47,435 nucleotides of DNA from Acidobacteriota bacterium (GTDB taxonomy: Bacteria; Acidobacteriota; Terriglobia; Terriglobales; SCQP01), in contig DAHVCP010000041.1 in assembly GCA_027314025.1 (NCBI GenBank), forward strand, positions 1 to 47,435. The letters run 5' to 3'. The first letter of the stretch is position 1; each line of letters opens with the position of its first letter. The translations under genes and the position numbers were made by a program. Below are positions 16,681-26,038 of the stretch, piece after piece. The notes beneath the pieces are model-generated. The model was not told the origin of the DNA and did not search any database. It saw nothing but the letters and a program-made list of their open reading frames with translations.

Positions 16681-18213
16681 CTACCGCGCCGCCAGCCGTT
16701 CCACCAACTTCAGAACACCCACCGTATCGGCGGCGCCCGAGCGCGGATTCATCACCACCATGCGCAGCACGCGGCGGCCGTTCAGCACGGTGGAGCTGAT
16801 ATACGCCTTGCCGCTGGCGTTCACCGCCTCCTCCAACTGGGAATGCCGGCGGTCGGCAGCGGCGGCCGGGCGCGGCGGCTGGCGCAAGCGGAAGCAAAAG
16901 ATGTTGGTCTCCGGTTCATGCGCCGGTTCCAGCAGCGCCGAGTGCCGGCAGTAGTCGAAAGCGGCGCGCGTGGCGGCGCAGACCCCATCCACCAATGCCC
17001 CCCAGAAGCCTCCGCCGTAGGCCTTCCAAGTGAGCCAAATCTTCATGGCGTCGAACCGTTGCGAGCAAGCCAGCGTGAACTGCGCCAAATCCGGCAGCTC
17101 CCCGCCGGGCAGGGAACGGAAGAGATAGGGCGCATGCTGGCTGAAGGCCGCGCGCAGGCGCCGCCCATCCCGCACCAGGACCGCGCCGGCGGTCAGCGGC
17201 ATGAACAGCATCTTATGCGGATCGAAGGTCAGCGAATCCGCCGCCTCCACGCCCCGCAGCTTGCCGCGCAAGCGGCGGCTAAAGATGAAGCCGCCGCCGT
17301 GGGCCGCATCCACGTGATACCACGCGCGGTAGCGGCGCGCGACCGCGGCCAGAGCTGGCAAGTCGTCGCAGCTCCCGGTGGGGGTCGAGCCGCAGGTCGC
17401 CACCAGCACGAAACGCCGGTACCCCGCCCGGCGGGCGGCGGCGAACGCCTCCGGCGCGCGCGCCGCCAGCGTCCGCTGGTTGGCGTCCACGGGAATCGGA
17501 AACACCGCCCGCGCTCCCAGGCCCAGCAGCGCCGCGGCGCGCGCCACCGAGTAATGGCTGTGCGCCCCGGCAATGACCGCCATCGCGCCTGGCCGCACGC
17601 CCTGGCCCCAAGCCCGCGGCGCCAGCGCCGCCCGCGCGACCAGCAACGCCGTCAAATTGGCGAAGCTCCCGCCCGGCGTCAGCGTGCCGTCGGCGCCGGC
17701 GGGCAAGCGAAAGGCGCGCCGGAAATCCACCATCAACGCCCGATCCACGCTGGCGCCCGCCGGCGACATGCGCACCACCGCCAGGCTCTGGTTCAGCGCC
17801 GCCACCAGGGATTCCACCAGCGCCGCCGCCGGGATCGGCGCCGCCACTTGTTGCGCCATGTAGCGGCGATGGTTCAGATGCAGGCTGGAGGCCGCGATCT
17901 CCCGCGCCGCGGCGGCGATATCGCCGTGGGGCACGCCGCGCCGCACCTGCGCCTGGATGCGCGCGGCGAAGTCTGGATCACGCACCCAACGGCTGCCGCC
18001 GATCAGTTCGTCCGCCGCCAAATCCGCCGTCTGCCGCGCCAGCCGGCGCACCGCGCCCGGTTCCCAGGCTGCCGCAATCGCCCTCTCGACCGCCGCGGCC
18101 CGTGGGGAGGCCGCGGGCCGAGCGTGGCTCGCCGGCCGCGCACGCCGCCCGCCGCCGGCGGTCGGGGTGGAGCGAATGGATCGGGAGGCGAGGGAGCCAG
18201 GGCGCGCGTTCAC
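16681..18213 (-). CDS. PLP-dependent amino-acid decarboxylase (group II)
   Basis: A fold-type I pyridoxal-phosphate enzyme predicted to decarboxylate an aromatic or acidic amino acid. In the 510-residue product the cofactor Lys is Lys334 in LTFDPHKMLF, the pyridine-stacking and Asp motifs are AHSHYS (about 217-222) and HVDAAHGGG (300-308), and GGSFANLTAL matches the phosphate-binding loop. The N-terminal 40 residues are Arg/Pro/Ala-rich and poorly conserved, so the true start may lie inside. Aspartate, glutamate, tyrosine or DOPA are all possible substrates. It lies upstream of hemE in the same direction; no haem role is implied. Confidence 0.85.
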   Translation of the reverse strand: MNARPGSLASRSIRSTPTAGGGRRARPASHARPAASPRAAAVERAIAAAWEPGAVRRLARQTADLAADELIGGSRWVRDPDFAARIQAQVRRGVPHGDIAAAAREIAASSLHLNHRRYMAQQVAAPIPAAALVESLVAALNQSLAVVRMSPAGASVDRALMVDFRRAFRLPAGADGTLTPGGSFANLTALLVARAALAPRAWGQGVRPGAMAVIAGAHSHYSVARAAALLGLGARAVFPIPVDANQRTLAARAPEAFAAARRAGYRRFVLVATCGSTPTGSCDDLPALAAVARRYRAWYHVDAAHGGGFIFSRRLRGKLRGVEAADSLTFDPHKMLFMPLTAGAVLVRDGRRLRAAFSQHAPYLFRSLPGGELPDLAQFTLACSQRFDAMKIWLTWKAYGGGFWGALVDGVCAATRAAFDYCRHSALLEPAHEPETNIFCFRLRQPPRPAAAADRRHSQLEEAVNASGKAYISSTVLNGRRVLRMVVMNPRSGAADTVGVLKLVERLAAR

Positions 18214-18265
18214 CCCTCATTGTCGGCGATTTTTTGGCGCCGCGGCGATTCGCTCCCGCCCGCGG

Positions 18266-18952
18266 CTACTCGTCGAGATGCTCATGCAGGTAGCGTTGCA
18301 GGGCGTCCTGCTGCAACGGTTCCATCTCCTCGAACTGAATGCCCACCCGGTCCGCGCTTTCCTTGCGCACCACCCGGCCGCGCAGCGACCAAGGTTTCGG
18401 ATTCGGCGCCAATGCGAAGCTGAGCCCCAGCATCTCGCCCACGCTCAGCTTGCCGCAGCTATCGAGCAGCATGCCCGCTTCGCTCAGATTCAGGCTCGCC
18501 AGGCGGAAGCTCCCCGCCGCGGTGGTGCAATTGACGCTGACGCGAAACGGCAGCCGCACGTGGCGAATCTTGGCCTTGATCATCCAGCCCCGCAGCACGC
18601 CGAACAGCGATTGCAGGCGCTCCAAGCTGAACGGCTTGGCGAGAAAAAAATTGGCTCCCGCCGCGAAGCTCGCCCGCATCATCTCCGGGCTTTCGCCCCC
18701 GGTGGCCAGCACGATCGGCGCCGCCCCATTGAGCGTCGAAGCCCGCACCCGCCGCGCCAGCTCAAACCCGTCCATCCCGGGCATGTGGACGTCAATGAAA
18801 ATGCCGTGAATCTTTTCGTATTCGATCTGCTCGGCCGCGGCGGCGCTATCCGTGCAGCCGAGAACGCGGCAACCGAGCGGCGCCACCAGATTCTCGATCA
18901 ATTCCACGATCGCCGGGTCGTCATCCACGGCCATTAGCTTTAAGGCGGGCAT
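18266..18952 (-). CDS. Response regulator with REC and PilZ domains
   Basis: A 228-residue cytoplasmic signalling protein. The receiver domain (about 4-125) has the acidic pocket VDDD, the phospho-acceptor Asp54 in IFIDVHMPGMDGFE, and Lys106 in FFLAKPF. The second domain (about 130-225) is PilZ-like: RHVRLPFRV gives the RxxxR element, LNLSEAGML the (D/N)xSxxG element, so it may bind cyclic di-GMP. It therefore probably joins phosphorelay input to cyclic-di-GMP signals, for example in motility or surface behaviour. No histidine kinase is adjacent. A TATAGT -10-like element lies at 18978-18983 on this strand. Confidence 0.88.
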   Translation of the reverse strand: MPALKLMAVDDDPAIVELIENLVAPLGCRVLGCTDSAAAAEQIEYEKIHGIFIDVHMPGMDGFELARRVRASTLNGAAPIVLATGGESPEMMRASFAAGANFFLAKPFSLERLQSLFGVLRGWMIKAKIRHVRLPFRVSVNCTTAAGSFRLASLNLSEAGMLLDSCGKLSVGEMLGLSFALAPNPKPWSLRGRVVRKESADRVGIQFEEMEPLQQDALQRYLHEHLDE

Positions 18953-18977
18953 AATGGTCGTGGCCGCTTCGGCAGGG

Positions 18978-18985
18978 ACTATACA
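18978..18985. promoter_or_regulatory. Overlapping divergent -10 elements
   Basis: TATAGT on the minus strand (18978-18983) faces the response-regulator gene, and TATACA on the plus strand (18980-18985) faces the riboswitch leader. They share four bases, so the two directions may compete. Neither has a good -35 hexamer. Confidence 0.35.
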
Positions 18986-18989
18986 CTCC

Positions 18990-19165
18990 GTGGGCGCGCG
19001 CCCCGGCAGAATCTCGGGCAGAGATCCCTAGTTGTCTTCCCAAACGAGCAATTTACCGGCCAATATGGGCAACTCCAAACTGGGCCACTGCCGTTCCGCG
19101 CGTAGCTCCCACGCTGGCAACCCTTTAGCCGCGCGTTAACCAGTTGGATACCAGCGTGGGCCGGC
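18990..19165 (+). promoter_or_regulatory. Candidate cobalamin riboswitch
   Basis: The leader of the TonB receptor contains pieces that match the cobalamin riboswitch core in the right order. GGGCAACTCC followed by AACTGGGCCACTG (about 19065-19090) resembles the GGTGnAAnTCC ... GCCACTG segment. AGTTGGATACCAGC (about 19142-19155) resembles the B12 box AGYCaGgAtACCgGCC but lacks one base. In addition, CCCACGCTGG (19108-19117) and CCAGCGTGGG (19151-19160) can form a perfect 10-bp stem that would occlude the B12 box, a possible alternative state. Riboswitches of this kind commonly control TonB receptors for cobalamin. The match is by eye and imperfect. Confidence 0.4.
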
Positions 19166-19373
19166 GCCGGATCCGGGCAGGCGCCTACCGCAACGGGAGA
19201 ACTATCCGCCGCTTTCCGTCCGTTTCGGCCTTTTTTGGGCCACTCCGCGGCGCGCGCCGCTCCCCGCCGCGGTGCGCGTCATGCGTGCAGATCGCACCCT
19301 CGGCGGCTTAGGCTTTGGAGTGGATTCCGTTTCGCCACCACTGCCGGCGCCCGGAGATTGCTAGCCTGAAAAC

Positions 19374-21737
19374 ATGTCGCCGCATCCATCCGACATTCCC
19401 CTTCTTCGCGGACGGCCGCACGGTCCGCATAGCCGCCGGCTCATGGGCGGTACGGTGGGGAGCGTCTCGGTCCTCGTGCTGTGCCTATTCCGGCCCGCGG
19501 CCGCGCAGCGCCCCGCGATCTCTCCTCATCCCAGCACCGGCGTCCAACTCCGCGGCCAGGTGCTGAGCGGCGACGGCCAGACCGTTCCTGGAGCTCGCGT
19601 CTCCGCCATCGGCGGCGCCACGACGCGGGCCAACCGGCAGGGCCGATTTCAGCTTCGCGTCCGGCGGCTGCCGGTTCATTTGCGCATCACCGCGGCTGGT
19701 TTCGCCGTGCGCCAGGTGCTGGTCCGTCACCCCGGGACGGTACGCATTACCCTGGTTCCAGCGCCAGTCACGGCCCGTGTCACCGTCGCGGCCACCGGGC
19801 GGCGGCAGGCAGTGACCGCGGTGCCGGTCTTGGCGGAAACCCTGGGCCCGCAGCGGCTTGATTCCGCGCCGCAGGTCAATCTCGATTCCGTCCTCCGCCA
19901 ATTCCCCGCACTCAGCACCTATCGCCGCTCCGACTCCCTCAACGCCCATCCCACCACGCAAGGCGTCTCGATGCTCGGGCTGGGCTCCAGCGGCGCCAGC
20001 CGGGCGCTGGTGTTGCGCGACGGCATTCCGCTCAACGATTTCTACGGCGATTGGGTGGAATGGCTGCGCGTGCCGGAGGCCAGCGTGGCCCAACTGACCG
20101 TGGTCGAGGGTGGCGCGTCGGCGCTGTACGGCAGCGGCGCGCTGGCCGGCGTCATGGACGTCGTCAGCCGCCAGCCGAACAGCACCCAGGCCTCGGTGCA
20201 GACCGGCATGGGAACGCTCGGCACGGGCGTGATCCAAAGCTACGATTCCATCGCCGGGCGCACCTTTTCGGCCGGCCTGGGCCAACAAAGCCTGACCACG
20301 GCGGGCTATGTCCCGGTTCCCGCCCCCTACGCCGGTTCCGTGGACACGCCGGCGGGCGTCAGCGCCAACGAGTTCGCGCCCGAAATCCGCTACGTCCCCA
20401 ACTCGCGCTTGGTGCTCTCCCTGGATGGCGAATACTACGGCGAACGGCGCGGCAATGGCACCCGGCTGGAACAAAACTCCACCGCGCTGCGGCAACTGGC
20501 GCTGCACGTCAATTTGCAAGCCGGCGGGTTTTGGCAGGGCAGCGTGTTCGCGCAATCCGAAACTTTCGCCAGCAGCTTCACCGCCGTCGCCGCCAACCGC
20601 GACAGCGAGAAGCTGGTGCTGGACCAGCGCGTGCCCTCCGAGACCGCCGGCGCCGCATTGGAGTGGAGCGGGAGCCGCCCCACGGATTGGGGGCCGGTGC
20701 ACGCCATCTTCGGCGCCTCGTATCTGCGCATCAGCGCCGTGGATGCGGAATTGGCTCCGCTCAACCCCACGCTGCCCTACACCGATCACGCGGGCCGGCA
20801 ACGCCTGGCCGGCGCCTTCGCCGAAGGGCAATGGCAACCGCGCAGCGGCTTGGAGTTCACCGCCACGCTGCGCGACGACCAATGGCGCAATTACTCCGCC
20901 TTCACCGCCAACTACGGCCCCACGCTCCGCCGCTACACCGAGTATCCCAACCGCTCCAGCTCCGCCGTCAGCCCAAGCTTGGGCGCCGTGTGGCATCCCC
21001 GTGGGCCGCTCTCGTTCCGGCTATCCGCTTATGAAAGCTTTCGCGCGCCCAGCCTGAACGAACTGTACCGGCCGTTTCGGGTTGGCAACATCGAAACCTT
21101 GGCCAATCCCGACCTGACCGCCGAGCGCTATCGTGGGTATCAGGCGGGCGCCGATTGGCGCCTGGGCAAGCGCGGACTGTTGCGGGCCACCTATTTCGAC
21201 GGCATCGTTTCCAATGTCATCACCGCCGTCACGCTGAGCACCACGCCGCAGCTCATCACCGAGCAGCGCCAAAACCTTGGCCGCCTGCGCTCCCGCGGCG
21301 AAGAGTTGGACGCGCGCTATCGCCTGCGCTCCAACCTATGGCTTTGGGCTTCGTATGCGCATCTTCACTCCCGAGTCGTCGCCGCCGCCAGCGCCGGCTT
21401 GATCGGCCGGCGGCCTCCGGAGTTGCCGGCAAACGACGCGACTTTGCGCGCCGTGGATCTATGGCGGGGATGGGATTTCTCCGCCGAAGAGAGATTTGGC
21501 GGGGCAGAGTTTGAAAACGACCTCAACACCGTTCCCCTGCCGTCCTTTTGGACGACCGGCGTTTACGTCAGCCGTTCGCTGCCGTACCACACGCGCTGGC
21601 TGCGCTCCATTTCGCCCTACCTCAGCGTGCAGAACCTGTTCAATCGGCGCTATGCCGTGACGATTGATCCGGTGCCCAATCTGGCCTCACCCCGCCTGAT
21701 TACCGCCGGCCTGCGGTTCCAGCTGGGCCGCGACTAG
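19374..21737 (+). CDS. TonB-dependent outer-membrane receptor, probably for corrinoids
   Basis: An outer-membrane transporter of 787 residues driven by TonB. After a signal peptide (hydrophobic core VGSVSVLVLCLF, about 29-40) comes a carboxypeptidase-regulatory-like domain (about 57-130, GQVLSGDGQTVPGARV...), then a plug domain (about 150-275) with VLRDGIPLNDFYGDW and VEGGASALYGSGALAGVMDV, then a 22-strand barrel ending in LITAGLRFQLGRD, with an aromatic strand before it. Late motifs SYESFRAPSLNELYRPF (seen as AYESFRAPSLNELY) and NPDLTAERYRGYQAG are typical of siderophore/BtuB-type receptors. The riboswitch-like leader upstream points to vitamin B12, but iron chelates remain possible. Confidence 0.88.
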   Translation: MSPHPSDIPLLRGRPHGPHSRRLMGGTVGSVSVLVLCLFRPAAAQRPAISPHPSTGVQLRGQVLSGDGQTVPGARVSAIGGATTRANRQGRFQLRVRRLPVHLRITAAGFAVRQVLVRHPGTVRITLVPAPVTARVTVAATGRRQAVTAVPVLAETLGPQRLDSAPQVNLDSVLRQFPALSTYRRSDSLNAHPTTQGVSMLGLGSSGASRALVLRDGIPLNDFYGDWVEWLRVPEASVAQLTVVEGGASALYGSGALAGVMDVVSRQPNSTQASVQTGMGTLGTGVIQSYDSIAGRTFSAGLGQQSLTTAGYVPVPAPYAGSVDTPAGVSANEFAPEIRYVPNSRLVLSLDGEYYGERRGNGTRLEQNSTALRQLALHVNLQAGGFWQGSVFAQSETFASSFTAVAANRDSEKLVLDQRVPSETAGAALEWSGSRPTDWGPVHAIFGASYLRISAVDAELAPLNPTLPYTDHAGRQRLAGAFAEGQWQPRSGLEFTATLRDDQWRNYSAFTANYGPTLRRYTEYPNRSSSAVSPSLGAVWHPRGPLSFRLSAYESFRAPSLNELYRPFRVGNIETLANPDLTAERYRGYQAGADWRLGKRGLLRATYFDGIVSNVITAVTLSTTPQLITEQRQNLGRLRSRGEELDARYRLRSNLWLWASYAHLHSRVVAAASAGLIGRRPPELPANDATLRAVDLWRGWDFSAEERFGGAEFENDLNTVPLPSFWTTGVYVSRSLPYHTRWLRSISPYLSVQNLFNRRYAVTIDPVPNLASPRLITAGLRFQLGRD

Positions 21738-21772
21738 CGGCCCAGGTCGCGCCTGCCGCGCGCGCGGGATGG

Positions 21773-23650
21773 CTACCCGCGATGCCCATGGCTGGCGTGA
21801 CCATCACCGTGGCCGGGACCATTGCCATCTTTGGGCTTCGCCGGAGGGTGAGTGGTCTTGCGCGAACCGCCTTGGCGCGGAGCGGCTTGGCGCGACGGCT
21901 CGCGCCCGGGAGCGGCCTGCCGTTGCTGCGGCTCTCGCGTGTTTTGCGGTTGCCCCCCGGGCGCCGCGCGCCGCGTGCCATAGGCGCCGCCGGACTGGCT
22001 CGGCGTTGGACCGCGCTCGGCGGCTCCCGAGGGCGCGCCCATGGGATGGTTTTGGAATCGCGGCTGTGACGGCGGCGATTCCCGGTTCGGCGCGCCCGCC
22101 GCCGGGGTCCGCCGCGCCGGTGCGGGCTGCGCTTGCCGCCCCCCGAATTCTCGCCATCCCGCCGCGGGCGAGCGCTGCGCCGGCGTTGCACCCGGCCGAG
22201 GGGCCACCGGCATCGGCCGCAATCCCACCCGCGTGCGCGTGGCCTCGATTTGCCGGCTGACCGCATTCATGTTCACCCGGGGCGGCGACGCGACCGCCGG
22301 CCCACGGCGAAACACAGTCCGCGTGGTGACCGTCCGCGGGGCGGCAACGGCCGCGCGCGCAAAGCCGCTGCGGCCGGCCGCCGGCGCCACCGGCGCCGTG
22401 CCATGCACGGCGGCGGCGGTACGAATATTGCTGACCGCCACGATCCGTCCTAACCGATTCACCGGCCCGCCGGCGAATCGCCCCTCCGGCATCGCCACCA
22501 CGCCGTTCGGGGCACGCGCGTTCAGCAGTCCGGCAGGCCGCACCATCGGCGCGTTCGCCCCGGGACGGTAAATGGACGTTACCGGCGCCCCCGGCCGCAG
22601 CCACCGGGCTTGGCTATAGCCCACATAGCGCTCGCCGGGCGCCAGCGCCACCCAGCCGATCGCCGGTTGCGCAAAGCCTACACCCCAGCCCGGTCCGCCC
22701 ACAAAGAAGGAAACATAGGCCGGCGCCCAAATCGGCGGCCCGGCAAAGCCGCCTGGCCACCACGCCCAGCCCAGGCCCGCCCGCCAGAACCAACGCCCAT
22801 AGTGAAACGGCGCCCAGCCCCAGGGTTCATAGGACACCCAACTCCAGCCGAAATACGGCGTCCAGACCCACTGGCCGTTAAAGTAGGGCCGAAACCCAAC
22901 CGCCCATGGCGTCCAGCATTGCCCATAACCGGCCACGTAGGCCCAGTGGCCATATTCATCCAGGTCTTCCGCGCCGGCGATGCCGGTGCTGACGTAACGG
23001 TCGCGGTAGTCTGCCGCTTGTTCTACCCGCTGTTCCCGCTGCACGACCCATTCGTCCCAGGCATCCTCCGCCGGCGCCGATACGGTTCGGTATTGCGCAT
23101 TGCCTTGCGACCCGGCGATTTCCACCTGCTGGCCGGCCGACGCCTCGACCGAGCCCTGGGGCGTAAACACCTGCGCCGACCCATCGTTGACAGTGACGCT
23201 GGCGTGGGCGGCATCCACCACGTCCACGCGCCATTGCCCGGAGCCGAGCGCCCGCACGCCGGAATTGGGCGCATCAATCTCCGTCTGCAAATCGCCCCCC
23301 GGCAAGGTGGCGAAGCTCATCGTCCCGCTTTTGAGCTGGAGTTGCAGGTTCTGGCCGGCCAACGCGGCGATCACCAGATCCGAGCCGCCCGCCAGCCAGG
23401 CGCGATGGGCGTAGTCGAACTCAATCTCCATGCGCCCCGCCGGCGCCACATAGACCTCATCGCCGGCGACCAAGGGCGTGTTTAGCAGCGCCTGGTCCCA
23501 GGCCGCGGCCCCGGATCGCAGCAGGCTAGCCTGGCCCTGCACCAAGCTGATCCGCGCCACCCCGGGGGTTTGCCCCCAGGCCCCAGCGGCGCATACCAGA
23601 ACGGCTAATACCAACCCCATCCACCGTCCCACGCGCTTTTCCCGGTCCAT
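21773..23650 (-). CDS. FecR-domain / DUF6600 secreted protein
   Basis: A 625-residue exported protein. The signal peptide is MDREKRVGRWMGLVLAVLVC-like with cleavage near AWGQ. Residues about 30-200 form a FecR-type beta domain (GDEVYVAPAGRMEIEF, LKSGTMSFATLPGG, SVTVNDGSAQVFTPQG). Residues about 230-345 are the DUF6600 region, very rich in Trp, Tyr and Gly (YGHWAYVAGYGQCWTPW, WTPYFGWSWVSYEPWGW). From about 400 on it is Pro/Arg/Ala low complexity, probably disordered. The ATG at 23650 is chosen because AGGAGG precedes it by five bases and the signal peptide follows at once. Function unknown; the family is common in Acidobacteriota. Confidence 0.82.
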   Translation of the reverse strand: MDREKRVGRWMGLVLAVLVCAAGAWGQTPGVARISLVQGQASLLRSGAAAWDQALLNTPLVAGDEVYVAPAGRMEIEFDYAHRAWLAGGSDLVIAALAGQNLQLQLKSGTMSFATLPGGDLQTEIDAPNSGVRALGSGQWRVDVVDAAHASVTVNDGSAQVFTPQGSVEASAGQQVEIAGSQGNAQYRTVSAPAEDAWDEWVVQREQRVEQAADYRDRYVSTGIAGAEDLDEYGHWAYVAGYGQCWTPWAVGFRPYFNGQWVWTPYFGWSWVSYEPWGWAPFHYGRWFWRAGLGWAWWPGGFAGPPIWAPAYVSFFVGGPGWGVGFAQPAIGWVALAPGERYVGYSQARWLRPGAPVTSIYRPGANAPMVRPAGLLNARAPNGVVAMPEGRFAGGPVNRLGRIVAVSNIRTAAAVHGTAPVAPAAGRSGFARAAVAAPRTVTTRTVFRRGPAVASPPRVNMNAVSRQIEATRTRVGLRPMPVAPRPGATPAQRSPAAGWREFGGRQAQPAPARRTPAAGAPNRESPPSQPRFQNHPMGAPSGAAERGPTPSQSGGAYGTRRAAPGGQPQNTREPQQRQAAPGREPSRQAAPRQGGSRKTTHPPAKPKDGNGPGHGDGHASHGHRG

Positions 23651-23765
23651 AGGCCCTCCTCGCCGGTCCACCGGCTCCAGCCCGTTACCCAAGACTACGC
23701 CGCGGGCCGCAGGCGGGTTGCATGCGACTGCCAAGGAAATGAGCCCGGGCCAGGGCCGGCCGCGG

Positions 23766-25706
23766 CTATACCGCGCCGCGCAGGCCGGTTTTATGGGTGG
23801 TTCGGCGGGCGCCCGCCAACTCGGAGCCGGGCTGCTGGGCAAAAGCCCGGATCTTCTCCGCCACGCCGTCGGCGTCCAGGCCGTATTTGGCGTGCAGCAA
23901 CTGCGGGCTGCCGTGGGGAATAATCCGGTCCGGCACGCCGATGCGCAAAATGCTGACTGGAATCCGCCGGTCGTGCAGCAAGGCGCCGACCAGAGCGCCG
24001 AAGCCGCCCGCCAGCGTGCCTTCCTCGGCGGTCACCAGAAACGGCTTCTCCGCCGCCAGCACCGTGATCAGCTCTTCATCCAGCGGCTTGGCGAAACGGG
24101 CGTTGATGACGGTGAGCGACAATCCTTCCTGCGCCAGCCGCTCCGCCGCGGCCAGGCACGGCGGCACCATGCTGCCCAGCGCCAAGATCGCTCCATCCGG
24201 GCCCTCCCGCAGGATCTCGGCCCGGCCGATTTCCAAGCGCCGCAACTCGCCATCCAGGGCCACGCCCTGCCCGGCCCCGCGCGGATAGCGCAGCGCGATG
24301 GGCGCGCCATGCTGCGTCGCCGTGTACAACATATGCCGCAGTTCGTTTTCGTCTTTCGGCGCCATCACGGTCATATTGGGCGCCGCGGTCAGGTACGCCA
24401 GGTCATACAAACCGTTGTGAGTCGGCCCATCGGCGCCCACGATCCCGCCGCGGTCCAGGGCAAACGTCACCGGCAGATTCATCAGGCAAACGTCGTGAAT
24501 GATTTGGTCGTAGGCGCGCTGCAAAAACGTCGAATAGATCGCCGCCACCGGCCGCAGGCCCTGCGTCGCCAGCCCGGCGGAAAACGTGACCGCGTGCTGC
24601 TCGGCGATGCCGACGTCGTAAAAGCGGCCGGGGAACTGCTTGCCGAACTCCGTCAGCCCGGTGCCATCCGGCATGGCGGCGGTGATGGCGATAATCCGCT
24701 CGTCCCGCTCCGCCAATTGGCACATCGTTTGGCCAAACACCGACGTGTAGGACGGCGGCTGCGCCGGCGCCTTCTGAAACGCCCCGGTGGAAACGTCGAA
24801 GGCCGTCACGCCGTGGTATTTGCTCGGCAGCCGTTCCGCCAGCGGATAGCCCTTGCCCTTGCGCGTCACTACGTGCAACAGCACCGGGCCGTCATGGCGC
24901 TTCGCCTTGTCCAGCGCGTCGAGCAGGGCGTCAACGTTGTGCCCGTTGACCGGCCCGATGTATTCGTAGCCCAACTCCTCGAACACCAGGCCGGGAATGA
25001 TCAGCGTCTTGGCGGCGTCCACCAAATCCCGCGCCAAGCGGACCAGCCGCGGGCCCAGCCGCGGCACGGAGGCGACCATCTGCTCGATCTCCTCCTTGAC
25101 GCGCAGGTAGGCCTGCCCGTGCACGATGCGGTTCAAATAGCCGGCGATGGCGCCCACGTTCGGGGCGATGGACATCTCATTGTCGTTGAGGATGACCATC
25201 ATCCGCCGCTTCAAATGCCCGGCGTGATTCAGGCCCTCCAGCGCCAGCCCGCCGGTTAGGCCGGCGTCGCCGATCACCGCCGCGACGTGATAGTCCTCCT
25301 GCGCCAAATCCCGCGCGACGCACATGCCCAAAGCCGCCGAAATCGAGGTGCAGGCATGGGCGACGTTGAACGTGTCGTAGGGGCTTTCATCCCGCACCGG
25401 AAAACCGGAGATGCCGCCGTATTGCCGCAGGGTGGGAAACCGGTCGCGCCGCCCGGTCAGGATCTTGTGTCCGTAGGCCTGATGCCCCACGTCCCACACG
25501 ATCTTGTCCCGCGGCGCCTGCAAGCTGTAATGCAGCGCCAGCGTCAGCTCCACCGCGCCGAGGCTGCTGCCCAAGTGGCCGCCCACCTTGGCGACGGTGG
25601 CGATCATGTAATCGCGCAGTTCCGCCGCCACCGCCGGCAACTCGTTGCGTTGCAGTTGGCGCAGGTCGGCGGGCGAATTGATGTGCGGGAGATAACGATA
25701 ATCCAT
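23766..25706 (-). CDS. dxs: 1-deoxy-D-xylulose-5-phosphate synthase
   Basis: Condenses pyruvate and glyceraldehyde-3-phosphate using thiamine diphosphate, the first step of the MEP isoprenoid pathway. The 646-residue protein has GHLGSSLGAVELT (about 43-55), DVGHQAYGHKIL, and the thiamine motif GDAGLTGGLALEGLN followed by ILNDNEMSI. The transketolase-type middle domain has FYDVGIAEQHAV (with the catalytic Glu), and FALDRGGIVGADGPTHNG. The more common form of the thiamine motif is GDGALTGG, so this differs slightly. The ATG at 25706 matches the usual N-terminus; a TTG eight codons upstream follows AAGGGGG too closely to be preferred. Confidence 0.95.
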   Translation of the reverse strand: MDYRYLPHINSPADLRQLQRNELPAVAAELRDYMIATVAKVGGHLGSSLGAVELTLALHYSLQAPRDKIVWDVGHQAYGHKILTGRRDRFPTLRQYGGISGFPVRDESPYDTFNVAHACTSISAALGMCVARDLAQEDYHVAAVIGDAGLTGGLALEGLNHAGHLKRRMMVILNDNEMSIAPNVGAIAGYLNRIVHGQAYLRVKEEIEQMVASVPRLGPRLVRLARDLVDAAKTLIIPGLVFEELGYEYIGPVNGHNVDALLDALDKAKRHDGPVLLHVVTRKGKGYPLAERLPSKYHGVTAFDVSTGAFQKAPAQPPSYTSVFGQTMCQLAERDERIIAITAAMPDGTGLTEFGKQFPGRFYDVGIAEQHAVTFSAGLATQGLRPVAAIYSTFLQRAYDQIIHDVCLMNLPVTFALDRGGIVGADGPTHNGLYDLAYLTAAPNMTVMAPKDENELRHMLYTATQHGAPIALRYPRGAGQGVALDGELRRLEIGRAEILREGPDGAILALGSMVPPCLAAAERLAQEGLSLTVINARFAKPLDEELITVLAAEKPFLVTAEEGTLAGGFGALVGALLHDRRIPVSILRIGVPDRIIPHGSPQLLHAKYGLDADGVAEKIRAFAQQPGSELAGARRTTHKTGLRGAV

Positions 25707-26038
25707 GGCCAGGGACGGCGGGCGCAACAACCCCCTTCATTATAGGTCCGGGGCCCTGCCTGCGCCGCACCAGCGTTGCGCCGCTGGGGCGCGCGCCGCG
25801 CCCCGGCCCTCCGGTTGCGCCGGTCGGCTCACGCGCCGCGCGGGCCGGCGGGACTCGCCGCCCACGCCGCGGCCCGCCCGCGGGCAATGTGTGCCCTAGC
25901 GCACCCTGTCGCGTTCCGCGCCGCTGGCCGAAACGTCGCGGCCCGCTTGCCCGCGGGTGACTCGGGATGGAAAACGCTTCGCACGCGGCGCGGTTTTGGG
26001 CACAATACAGGGTTCCCCGCTGTCAGTGAGGTGACTTG
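25707..26038. other. Divergent intergenic region, dxs / cytochrome c
   Basis: About 330 bases between two divergent start codons. I see no gene. A weak plus-strand promoter can be proposed, TTCGCA (25978-25983), 17 bases, CACAAT (26001-26006), facing the cytochrome gene. A GAGGTG ribosome-binding site lies at 26029-26034. Confidence 0.4.

Noticed and set aside
15517-18423. 968-codon plus-strand frame over hemG/hemE/decarboxylase
   Set aside because: Its Arg/His/Gln-rich product resembles nothing and lies antisense to three clear genes; an artefact of high GC.
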